DNA of 43,148 nucleotides, taken from Coxiellaceae bacterium (GTDB lineage Bacteria; Pseudomonadota; Gammaproteobacteria; Coxiellales; Coxiellaceae). Of the stretch, positions 1 to 7,329 are shown in pieces (the stretch's first letter is position 1; the number at the start of each line of letters is the position of its first letter). The stretch covers positions 1-43,148 of the forward strand of contig JARGNX010000015.1 of NCBI GenBank assembly GCA_029210045.1, given 5' to 3'. The translations under genes were made by a program, and so were the position numbers. The notes beneath the pieces are model-generated. The model was given only the letters and a program-made list of their open reading frames with translations. It did not search any database and was not told the DNA's origin.

Positions 1-1842
1 GAGGATGCTGTGGGTTTGCCTGTAACTAAAAAGAAGAGCAAAAAGAAAAAGAAGGCACCTAAGGGTAAAAAAACAGTAAAAAGTGGTGGAGCTGTAGGAG
101 ATGCTACTTCAGGCGGTAAGCATGTGCCAGGCTCTAAGGTGGAAGGTGATCTAGTTGTAAAATTCACTTTTAAGCTGACAAAAGCAGAAAAAATAAAGGC
201 AAAGAATGAGTCTAAGGGTAAAAAATCCAAAGATAAAAAATCGAAGAAAAACTATTTTATCGATTTTTCAAGGATGCCGTGCTCCGATGATCTTCATGTT
301 CTAGCTAACTTAGACGAGGTGGGAAGCAATAAACTAGAACCTCGACATATGCTGTCATTGTTGATGTTATCGACCCCAGTTAATTTATCAATAAAGGACT
401 TGGGTACTGATTTTTTTCATGCATTTACTCGTGTGTTTCAAAAAAATGCCTCTCTGGCTCGTGGGTTTAAGACACTTGTGTTTGGTAAGGCTGATGATTT
501 TTATGATGGAGATTTACAACAAACGCTTGCTTATCGAATGATGTGTCACGAAATGGCGTGTCATGTATTAAATATGGGAGCAGTAGCGCTAGCGGTTGAG
601 CTTTCATTTCGAGACCCGGTGATTTGTAATAGGCTTGCAGGCAATTTGAGACTAACAATCCAAGAGTCGATTCCTATAATTCGTTGGATCGCGATAGGTA
701 GTTTTGATGTTTTTTTTCGTATATTGGACATAGCGGTAAACAATCGTAATTTGTTACAAACAGCTATGATTGCCTTAAATGGGGGGTCGGAATATAGTTC
801 AAGAAGTCGCGGGTATGAGTTAACCGTTCAAGGTAGGAAGTATTCTACCACTATGGCAGAGGCGATAATGCATCACAATTATAATGGCATCGGAGTAAAA
901 TTAGTGCAAATCGCAAAAAGTATTCCCGAGATTCGAGATATCGTCATAAGAGCGCTGGAGCTTGAGATTAACGGAGGTTTTTTATTTCAAATGGTATCGA
1001 TTAAATCACCGGATGTTTTAGAGGCTATGATTGAATTGGCGTGTGAAGAACCCAAGATGGCGGAGTTCTTAGCGAAAATGCTTCAGAAGAAAATAAAATT
1101 CGAAGGTTGCAGGCATATACTGGATTTTTTGGCTCTACATAACGTTAAAGCTTTTCATGGCATAGTTAAGCTTGCTGTGAATAGGAAGGATGCTCGTGAT
1201 CAGGTTGTAGAGGCATATTTAAGCTCACCAGATGCTTTTAAGATGCTTTTGAAGTCTAAGCATCCTACCTTCGCTTCATTGGCGAGCGTAGCAGAACAAT
1301 TGCCTGAATTTGCCACACATATGGCTAAAGCAGTAGCTTATGCCTCTCAGTATAAGGAGGGTGAAAATGACTTGTATCTTTGTGATGTCATGCTGCGTTG
1401 GGGTGCATTGCCAGAAGTATTTGACGTCGAATATACTGTCTCAATGAGTCTCGCTAAGTTAAATGTAGCATTTGCTAAAGCTATGGTTCAATTGATGATT
1501 ACGTTTCGCGGTACTGAAGGGACTTATCTTCATTTGTTAGCAGGTGAAGCCCCGGAGAAATTTGCTGAAGTTGTTGGAGTTGCTGCTCAAGAGCAGCCAG
1601 GTTTTGAGGGTATTCTTGAATCTGTTCGTCTTGAAGATTCAGAGGGGGAGACAGCATTGCAGGTATTGTGCAACACTGATCGCGAGGTATATGATTCCGT
1701 AATGCTCACACTTGAATCGAGTAAGGGTAAGGTTATAAGTGGCGCAACTGAAGCTGGTCTATTTGCTCGAACCACTCCTTGTGATGATGAATCTGAAGGC
1801 GAGGATAAAGAAGGTAATGATATGGCGCCTGGGATGCTGTGA
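1..1842 (+). CDS. Hypothetical helical-repeat protein with Lys-rich segment (5' end probably outside window)
   Basis: The reading frame is open to the left edge, so the gene probably starts upstream. A GTG at 10 preceded by GAGG at 1-4 is an alternative start giving 610 residues. The visible N-terminus holds two very basic low-complexity stretches (about residues 6-25 and 60-80, mostly Lys). The remainder is predicted to be mostly alpha-helical, with short repeated helix pairs that look like a solenoid; I recognise no catalytic motif. The C-terminus is acidic (a Glu/Asp-rich stretch over the last 20 residues, ending in Leu), like the E-block signals known in Dot/Icm effectors. The Lys-rich stretches resemble the tail of the DUF2075 protein at the right end of the window. 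A host-directed effector is inference; the coding call itself is secure. Confidence 0.8.
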   Translation, partial: EDAVGLPVTKKKSKKKKKAPKGKKTVKSGGAVGDATSGGKHVPGSKVEGDLVVKFTFKLTKAEKIKAKNESKGKKSKDKKSKKNYFIDFSRMPCSDDLHVLANLDEVGSNKLEPRHMLSLLMLSTPVNLSIKDLGTDFFHAFTRVFQKNASLARGFKTLVFGKADDFYDGDLQQTLAYRMMCHEMACHVLNMGAVALAVELSFRDPVICNRLAGNLRLTIQESIPIIRWIAIGSFDVFFRILDIAVNNRNLLQTAMIALNGGSEYSSRSRGYELTVQGRKYSTTMAEAIMHHNYNGIGVKLVQIAKSIPEIRDIVIRALELEINGGFLFQMVSIKSPDVLEAMIELACEEPKMAEFLAKMLQKKIKFEGCRHILDFLALHNVKAFHGIVKLAVNRKDARDQVVEAYLSSPDAFKMLLKSKHPTFASLASVAEQLPEFATHMAKAVAYASQYKEGENDLYLCDVMLRWGALPEVFDVEYTVSMSLAKLNVAFAKAMVQLMITFRGTEGTYLHLLAGEAPEKFAEVVGVAAQEQPGFEGILESVRLEDSEGETALQVLCNTDREVYDSVMLTLESSKGKVISGATEAGLFARTTPCDDESEGEDKEGNDMAPGML

Positions 1843-1997
1843 GCGCACTCTCAAAGTGGTATGGCTATGAAAAATTTGCCTTTTTTGTCTTTTATGCGAG
1901 ATGTGCTAAGGCTTTTTATCTGTGTTGTTGGGTAATATTTTCTTTCTTCATTTAAGCTTCTTTTAATTCTAGGTAATTATACTGCCCATTGGGCATA

Positions 1998-2003
1998 TAT
2001 AAT
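1998..2003 (+). promoter_or_regulatory. Possible -10 element for the phosphatase gene
   Basis: TATAAT lies 14 nt before the ATG at 2018, so any transcript would have a very short leader. No convincing -35 hexamer is placed 16-18 nt upstream. A small palindrome (GCCCATTGGGC, 1984-1994) lies just upstream. Weak call. Confidence 0.25.
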
Positions 2004-2017
2004 TAATAAAGCAGATT

Positions 2018-2821
2018 ATGAGCAGACTTGAGATACCAGCAAGATTTCGAATTTTACCGTGTAAGTTCCTTCCTTCGGAATTTGAGTACGATATAGCAGG
2101 AATGAACCACCCTTGCTATGTAGATGGAATTAAGCGAGATGGAGCTGCTTATTTGCATATACGCCAATTGAAGCGCATGGGTTTTGGTGTAATTATTAGT
2201 TTGGATAACAATAAAGATGATTTGGCAGAGGTTCAGGCGGCCTGTGCGGAAAATCAGGTTGCGCATGTAGTTTATCCAATTGCTGATTGGGCGGCGCCCA
2301 CCATTGATCAGTTTATGGAGCTACAGTCCCAAATATTGTCGTTCAAGCAAAAAGTTGCGTTACACTGCAAAGCGGGTGTTGGTCGTACGGGAACGCAGCT
2401 CAGTGGTTTAGTGCTTCGAGCACTTCTGCAGCGCCTGATGGTCTCTCCTTCTGTTGGTAGGGCAGGGTTGATTGAGTCATTATTGCTCGATTCGTTTGTT
2501 GAACCAAGTTGCGACCCATCAAGCAGTAGCGGTGACTCTGAGGAATTGGTGCTGCCATATACTGTGCGTTGCACGTCTCTTGTAGCACAAAGCATTCTCT
2601 TAGTGAGAGATTTAAAGTCGCCTCTGGGTGGCGCTGTTAGTGTTGGGTCGGTTGAAACGGCAGATGAAATTAAAGCTTTATGCCGATTACAAGAAGCCAT
2701 TTTGGCACCGAGCTTTATTGTTGGAGCTGATGGTGTGGGCTTATTCTCATCGGCTGTGAGTGGTGGTGGCGGTAATTTAGAGCCCGTTTCTACATTGTCG
2801 CCATCATTGTCGAGTGTGTGA
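2018..2821 (+). CDS. Dual-specificity/tyrosine phosphatase-like protein
   Basis: 267 residues. The Cys-phosphatase signature CX5R is present as HCKAGVGRTG, with nucleophile Cys117 and phosphate-binding Arg123. Asp90 in YPIADW is well placed as the general acid. Residues 1-140 form the phosphatase fold. The C-terminal ~130 residues match nothing I recognise and end in a Ser/Gly-rich tail. Cysteine phosphatases of this type are scarce in bacterial core metabolism but common among effectors of intracellular bacteria, and the neighbours are also orphan or effector-like. The substrate (phosphoprotein, phosphoinositide or RNA 5' phosphate) cannot be told from sequence. The 3' end overlaps the convergent lipase gene by 18 bp. 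There is no signal peptide, as expected for a type IV effector or a cytosolic enzyme. Confidence 0.8.
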   Translation: MSRLEIPARFRILPCKFLPSEFEYDIAGMNHPCYVDGIKRDGAAYLHIRQLKRMGFGVIISLDNNKDDLAEVQAACAENQVAHVVYPIADWAAPTIDQFMELQSQILSFKQKVALHCKAGVGRTGTQLSGLVLRALLQRLMVSPSVGRAGLIESLLLDSFVEPSCDPSSSSGDSEELVLPYTVRCTSLVAQSILLVRDLKSPLGGAVSVGSVETADEIKALCRLQEAILAPSFIVGADGVGLFSSAVSGGGGNLEPVSTLSPSLSSV

Positions 2822-3760
2822 AGAATGGTTGGCTGTTAAGTCGAGGTAAACTGCCTTTGCCATTGCTTTATGGATTGTAGTTGTGGGGTGTATGCGATCA
2901 TAAAAGAAGTAGTTTTTTGGGTTTTTGCAGGCAGGACCTTGCGGGTTGATATAATTGCCGTGATTCACATAGCAGGCCTTATTCGTCACCTTAGCCTTCT
3001 TTAGCTGTTGTTGGTCAAATTCAAATACATTGAATATCTTAACTTGGTGTAAGTCGGAAAACTTTTTGATCAGTGCTTTATTGTAGGCGATAATCACTCG
3101 GTTAATATTATCTAAAACCTGTTGGTTAGATACATTGGAATTGTTATTAGCTAACTTTTCAGCGGCGGCTTTAGCAATTGGAGCGGCGGTTAAATCACGC
3201 ATATTCACTACTAAGAAATGCTTTGCATCGAGCTGTTGCAGTGTGTTGATTAAGTTAGCTTGTGCGGCCAATGTGCGGCTGATAAATTTTGCTTGGTCAA
3301 TGTTTGCCAAATGCTTTTGGTTAAATAGGTCATTAGCGCCAATGAATAAGATATAGAGTGTGTCATGCACGTTGTGTTTGGTTTGTGCTAAATATTCATC
3401 GAGCTGCTGGTGAATATCGGGTACGGTAAAGTTAAACTGTTGCTTCTTATTGTGTGTTTGAAATACAAGAGAACCATTGGCCTGGGCTTGACCATAGGCA
3501 TAGTCCATAAATTGTTTGGGATCATTGGGGTTTAAGCCGAAATCTTTTGCTAAATATTCACTCCATACCGGACCATTACTAAAGCGGCCTTGCCAATAAC
3601 GCTTGTCGGTGGGGTAGGTGTCTTGCGATACGCGAAAGGTATTACCATTATCTGAATAACTATCACCAAATACCACAATACGCTTGGGTGTAAAGGCGAT
3701 ACAAGATTGGCTTGTGAGCAAAATTATGCCACCGAGTATGAGTAAAAAGAATTTTTTCAT
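2804..3760 (-). CDS. Secreted GDSL lipase/acyltransferase (PlaA/PlaC-like)
   Basis: SGNH/GDSL hydrolase of 318 residues. An N-terminal signal peptide begins MKKFFLLILGG and is followed by the GDSL block (VVFGDSYSDNGN), the Asn block (GANDLF) and the catalytic Asp/His block (YDRIHPTT). This is the phospholipase A/lysophospholipase/cholesterol acyltransferase group known in Legionella as PlaA, PlaC and PlaD. Two Cys flank a short loop just before the DxxH block (KACY... and PACKN), like the disulfide loop of PlaC. I chose the ATG at 3760 because GGAGG lies 10 nt upstream and the signal peptide starts there; a longer frame from 3814 has no such support. It lies 46 bp behind the small membrane protein gene and is probably co-transcribed with it. 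Confidence 0.88.
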   Translation of the reverse strand: MKKFFLLILGGIILLTSQSCIAFTPKRIVVFGDSYSDNGNTFRVSQDTYPTDKRYWQGRFSNGPVWSEYLAKDFGLNPNDPKQFMDYAYGQAQANGSLVFQTHNKKQQFNFTVPDIHQQLDEYLAQTKHNVHDTLYILFIGANDLFNQKHLANIDQAKFISRTLAAQANLINTLQQLDAKHFLVVNMRDLTAAPIAKAAAEKLANNNSNVSNQQVLDNINRVIIAYNKALIKKFSDLHQVKIFNVFEFDQQQLKKAKVTNKACYVNHGNYINPQGPACKNPKNYFFYDRIHPTTTIHKAMAKAVYLDLTANHSSHTRQ

Positions 3761-3806
3761 TTTAGTATCGCCTCCGACGCCTGTTAAAGCAGACTCACAC
3801 CATTTA

Positions 3807-4004
3807 TTAAACACTCACCTTAAATGGCATCGGTATGATTGTATTGATAACGCCAAAAAATTGAAGAACATAAATAACCAGCAGTACAAAAACAATAAGA
3901 TTCAGTAGTCCTTTAATTGCACCTGGCATAGGTATTAATTTGTTCACCAGCCACATGATTAAGCCAACGATGATGATAAATAGCAGCATACCTATAATAG
4001 TCAT
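3807..4004 (-). CDS. Small two-helix membrane protein (Thivi_2564-like)
   Basis: 65 residues with two hydrophobic helices (about 3-20 and 32-52) separated by a short loop with the NKLIPMPGAIKGLLN pattern. This pattern is typical of a family of small gammaproteobacterial membrane proteins sometimes named Thivi_2564; the function is unknown. AGAGGA lies 8 nt before the ATG. The gene sits directly upstream of the lipase on the same strand. A membrane location is well supported by composition; the family name is from recall. Confidence 0.7.
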   Translation of the reverse strand: MTIIGMLLFIIIVGLIMWLVNKLIPMPGAIKGLLNLIVFVLLVIYVLQFFGVINTIIPMPFKVSV

Positions 4005-4095
4005 GAGAACATCCTCTGTTTGCAGTTGCCTTTAACTATACCATTTTTCATTAACCATACCACTGACTTCTCATTTATTATTATCTTCAGACATT

Positions 4096-5496
4096 TTATC
4101 TCGATAGCTTGCTTTCAAATGCACCAGCATTTGATAAAAAGCTGGACTGTCTTAACGGCGGTTTATCTTGCGGGTGATCGCATAAATCGATTCCCTTTGA
4201 GTGCTCCGCCTTAGGTTGAAAAATCCCGCATGCTTGCAATGTATTAGCCAGAGGAAGAAGCTCAATAGTTGGTGAAGCGGGTGGGGCGGAATAATCAGTA
4301 GATGTTCTATAGCTGCCTAGGGCACTGTATTTACCATGCTCGTTAAGAAGATCACATATTTGATCTTGTTTTCTCGCAATATGGTTGAGTAATGCATCAT
4401 AATCTTCAGGCCTTACCCCTTGTATTTGAAATGCTGCGCGTATTTGTTGTGGTGTGAGCATTGAAATGGTAATGAATGCATCTTTTGCTCCATCACTAAA
4501 CTGCACTTTTTGTTTTTCATCTATTGGCTGCTCTGATGTTAATGTCGTGGTTATAAAAGCTAAGGAATCTGTGACCCATTTGCCAGGAAAGTTAGCTGTA
4601 GCATTGTGTAATAGTGGAAAATTATCAAGCTGCAGGTTGGCACTACTGATTGAAAAAACGTCGTCTAAGTCTTGCTGAGGGTAGGGCACGTTTAGCTGTT
4701 GTTGTCCGCGCAGTCTTGCCCAAGCCATGCCATGATCAACGGCAGGACTAAGCACAAACCTGCCTTCTGTTGCCGACCATAAAAGCACAATGTTCTCAAG
4801 ACCTTGATCATTGTCTTCGTAGAAAAATTTTATGGCTAAATCATAGCCCATTTGATAGCTGAGTGTTTCGTTTGCTTTTGGAAATACTTTGCATTGCGCT
4901 ATTTGTTCGTTAGTTAATAATTCTTGATGTTTGTTCTTACGTTTGAAGGTGCCGGTTACTTCACCAACCGCTAGCTTACATTGCAGTTGTTTCCATGAAA
5001 GGGGAGACATAGATATTTTTAGCGTATCTTGTGCTTTAACATGACTCAAGCTTTTGCCATGTTCTGTCTTGCTATGCTCGACAATACGCCGGGTGATTAA
5101 TTTATTTAAGTCACTTTCGGTTTCAAACCGCTCTATACTGCGGCTTTCATTGTAGGGGTCATTAAGCGAATATAAATAAGGTAATTGTGGGCTAACGAGT
5201 ACAGCAATGTCTTCTGTATTTAGTAGTGTGTTTTCACAGCCGTAATGGCCACCTGCCAATCCATAAAACGCACTAGCTGCTGCTTCAAGCGATGCTCTTT
5301 TATTTGCGTGCGCTCCGGTGATTTCTTTAAAGAAATAAGTAACGTTCGGGTCTAAATTAAAGCGCGAGGTGGCCTCTTTGTTTAATTGGCCACGATAAAC
5401 ACGATTACCATTTTCATGTTGATCTATTTTTATAGGCGTTAATAAGTCTTCATTAACACTCTGTTGTAACCAATTTTCACGTGTATTGCGAGCCAT
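4096..5496 (-). CDS. Kinase-like orphan protein, candidate effector
   Basis: 466 residues from the ATG at 5496, which has AGAGG 5 nt upstream; a GTG at 5502 would lie inside that ribosome-binding site. No close family is recognised. However, motifs fall in the order of a protein/phosphoinositide-kinase-like fold: Lys57 in a strand-like YFFKEITG, Glu71 in a following helix (SLEAAASAFYG), Asp230-x4-Asn235 in DQGLENIVLL (catalytic-loop-like), and Asp254 in VDHG in the place of DFG. HipA and PI3/4-kinase-like effectors share this layout. The glycine-rich loop is not obvious. The C-terminal ~100 residues look disordered (Pro/Ser-rich). The kinase assignment is inference from motif order only; that it is a real gene is well supported. 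Confidence 0.72.
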   Translation of the reverse strand: MARNTRENWLQQSVNEDLLTPIKIDQHENGNRVYRGQLNKEATSRFNLDPNVTYFFKEITGAHANKRASLEAAASAFYGLAGGHYGCENTLLNTEDIAVLVSPQLPYLYSLNDPYNESRSIERFETESDLNKLITRRIVEHSKTEHGKSLSHVKAQDTLKISMSPLSWKQLQCKLAVGEVTGTFKRKNKHQELLTNEQIAQCKVFPKANETLSYQMGYDLAIKFFYEDNDQGLENIVLLWSATEGRFVLSPAVDHGMAWARLRGQQQLNVPYPQQDLDDVFSISSANLQLDNFPLLHNATANFPGKWVTDSLAFITTTLTSEQPIDEKQKVQFSDGAKDAFITISMLTPQQIRAAFQIQGVRPEDYDALLNHIARKQDQICDLLNEHGKYSALGSYRTSTDYSAPPASPTIELLPLANTLQACGIFQPKAEHSKGIDLCDHPQDKPPLRQSSFLSNAGAFESKLSR

Positions 5497-5569
5497 AACC
5501 ACCTCTATTTAAATTACATCTATCTGACGAATTAGAAAGTGTAAGAACTTTATATTAAAGGACTATTAA

Positions 5570-5665
5570 ATGAACGTAATTATTGCTGTTAATGGCGCAG
5601 AACTGATTAAAAGTATTGAGAATAATTCATTAGGAGTATTATACCGGGCCGGTGTGAGCTGTTAA
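5570..5665 (+). CDS. Possible 31-residue peptide upstream of the 526-aa orphan
   Basis: A short frame starting at an ATG with AAAGGA 7 nt upstream. The peptide (MNVIIAVNGAELIKS...) is unrelated to anything I know. It lies in the otherwise empty divergent gap between the kinase-like gene and the 526-aa gene, on the strand of the latter. Length alone gives no statistical support; the good ribosome-binding site is the only reason to list it. Confidence 0.2.
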   Translation: MNVIIAVNGAELIKSIENNSLGVLYRAGVSC

Positions 5666-5688
5666 TTTTCTGGACAATTGCGTGGCGT

Positions 5689-5716
5689 TTGATATCATGG
5701 CGAATCATAAAATAAT
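5689..5716 (+). promoter_or_regulatory. Candidate sigma70 promoter for the 526-aa orphan
   Basis: TTGATA (5689-5694), 16-nt spacer, AATAAT (5711-5716). Transcription would start near 5723, about 25 nt before the ATG at 5749. Reasonable spacing, one mismatch to consensus in each hexamer. Confidence 0.35.
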
Positions 5717-5748
5717 AGTGACACATATAAGTGTGAGAGGTATTTAAG

Positions 5749-7329
5749 ATGAGACCAGCCCAGCTAGTTAAGCCCATGTTTTCAGCTTTAAGGCGCGTAA
5801 CAGCTCGATCAGAAACGATGCACCAGTCATTGTTTACACGTGTTCGTTACCATTCAGTCGCCAGTGGTGGCTTTGATTATTACAATGAGATTGTTGGTTC
5901 TCTACCATCGGATGAAAGAGCCCATGCACTGAATCAGATAGATTCTGATAGTGACGTGAATCGCCGATCGGATCGTTTATCTCAACAGGTTGCGGAAGGT
6001 GAATTCATTAATCCTGATAAAGAAGACGGACGAACCTTATTGCTTTCATCGTTAAAATTATTAAAAGAGGGGAGAGTATCAGTTGCTGAGTTAGCGTCAA
6101 TTCACATGTTGGATTCAGCAGTGCGTACATTGATTTCACAGCTTATGATGTTCTCTCTAGAAAAAAAGATGGATAGCGGAGGTTCATATAATGAGCTAAC
6201 GCTAATTGATGCAAGCCGTGAGCTTTCACGTCCAAAAAACATTTATCGATTTCCCTATAACGCAGTGGATTACCCTGCTTCGATAGGTTTTGGTCAACTA
6301 CCGGGCGATATGCGGCTTCCTTTAGTTAAACGCTTTTTTCATTTTACGGATGACGAGTGGTTGATGTTTTGCGAAAAAATGCAGTCAGCATCACCCTTTG
6401 AACAATATTGCTATGCGGTGTCGGCACCAGAAAAAGGTTTTTGGTCGCTATTGATTCAGGAAATACAGGATGTGTTGGAATGTTTTCAGACATTGTATTG
6501 GTTAAGACAGACAGAGGCTGGTGGCTTAGTGCAAGAGAGTATTATGCTGGTGCCTAGTTTTACTATGTTTCAAGCGGCACTGGAAGTTAAGGCTCACACA
6601 TTAAATAACAGGGTGCCTATTCATCTGGTTCCAACCTATGGTTACCTGGGCTTCAGTCGTTATAAGGAATTAAAGTCACAAGGGTTGTTGGCTATGGCGA
6701 TGTATTTGCCTGAATTTAATCGGGATAGCAGATACCGAACCGATGTTGGTGAATTTAGAACGACTATTGACGGTTACCCATATGAAACAGCCTATGCTGG
6801 CGCGGTGCATGATATGTATCATGGTTTTCGTGAAATGGCCATGTCGGAAAATGTAGCTCGTGCACGTATGCGCTTAGCAGCCATTGCCCGCAGGTATCCG
6901 GATAGCACGGATGCATTTGGCCGTACTTGCGAGCAAGCCTTGGTGGACGGGGAGTTGATTTACTCCTATTCACAGGATCTCGATACGGTATTTAAACGTG
7001 GCAAGCGCTCTCATCGCGTTATGTGTTTTGGTGAACTCTTTCATATTAAATTGCTACAAATAAGGCCTGAATTACGTGAAGCATTTATAGAGGACATGGT
7101 GCATAATGCTACGTTGTGGCGTGATGAGTATGGATTGGGAAGGGATGATTTGGTCGCTGCAGATCAGTTGGTCTATGATGAAATAGTTACGAGGCAAAAT
7201 AAATTAAGCAGTAAAAATTGCTTGCCTACAGCGTGGTTGTTTGGTGGTGTGCCGATGGCAAAACCTATACCAGATGATTCTGCCATGCCGGATAAGGGCT
7301 TGATCGAATCACCTGGTTACAAGCCCTAG
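5749..7329 (+). CDS. Hypothetical 526-aa protein
   Basis: Unrecognised. AGAGGT lies 7 nt before the ATG. The first ~35 residues are basic and lack a clear hydrophobic core, so a signal peptide is unlikely. The body is alpha-helix rich. A His/Asp cluster, HDMYHGFREM (His354, Asp355, His358), is the most enzyme-like feature and could bind a metal, similar in spacing to HDxxH motifs in Coq4-type or other metalloproteins; this is speculation. The C-terminus is Pro/Gly-rich. The gene overlaps the convergent delta-60 repeat gene by 4 bp. The neighbouring accessory genes and absence of a known family fit a lineage-specific or effector protein. Confidence 0.7.
   Translation: MRPAQLVKPMFSALRRVTARSETMHQSLFTRVRYHSVASGGFDYYNEIVGSLPSDERAHALNQIDSDSDVNRRSDRLSQQVAEGEFINPDKEDGRTLLLSSLKLLKEGRVSVAELASIHMLDSAVRTLISQLMMFSLEKKMDSGGSYNELTLIDASRELSRPKNIYRFPYNAVDYPASIGFGQLPGDMRLPLVKRFFHFTDDEWLMFCEKMQSASPFEQYCYAVSAPEKGFWSLLIQEIQDVLECFQTLYWLRQTEAGGLVQESIMLVPSFTMFQAALEVKAHTLNNRVPIHLVPTYGYLGFSRYKELKSQGLLAMAMYLPEFNRDSRYRTDVGEFRTTIDGYPYETAYAGAVHDMYHGFREMAMSENVARARMRLAAIARRYPDSTDAFGRTCEQALVDGELIYSYSQDLDTVFKRGKRSHRVMCFGELFHIKLLQIRPELREAFIEDMVHNATLWRDEYGLGRDDLVAADQLVYDEIVTRQNKLSSKNCLPTAWLFGGVPMAKPIPDDSAMPDKGLIESPGYKP

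Noticed and set aside
1861..1935. A 24-residue frame (MAMKNLPFLSF...) between the first two genes
   Set aside because: No adequate ribosome-binding site, very short, and T-rich composition makes a hydrophobic peptide likely by chance.
2308..2700. 130-residue minus-strand frame inside the phosphatase gene
   Set aside because: Lies wholly antisense to a gene with an intact catalytic signature; low-complexity Ser/Thr/Pro translation without motifs.
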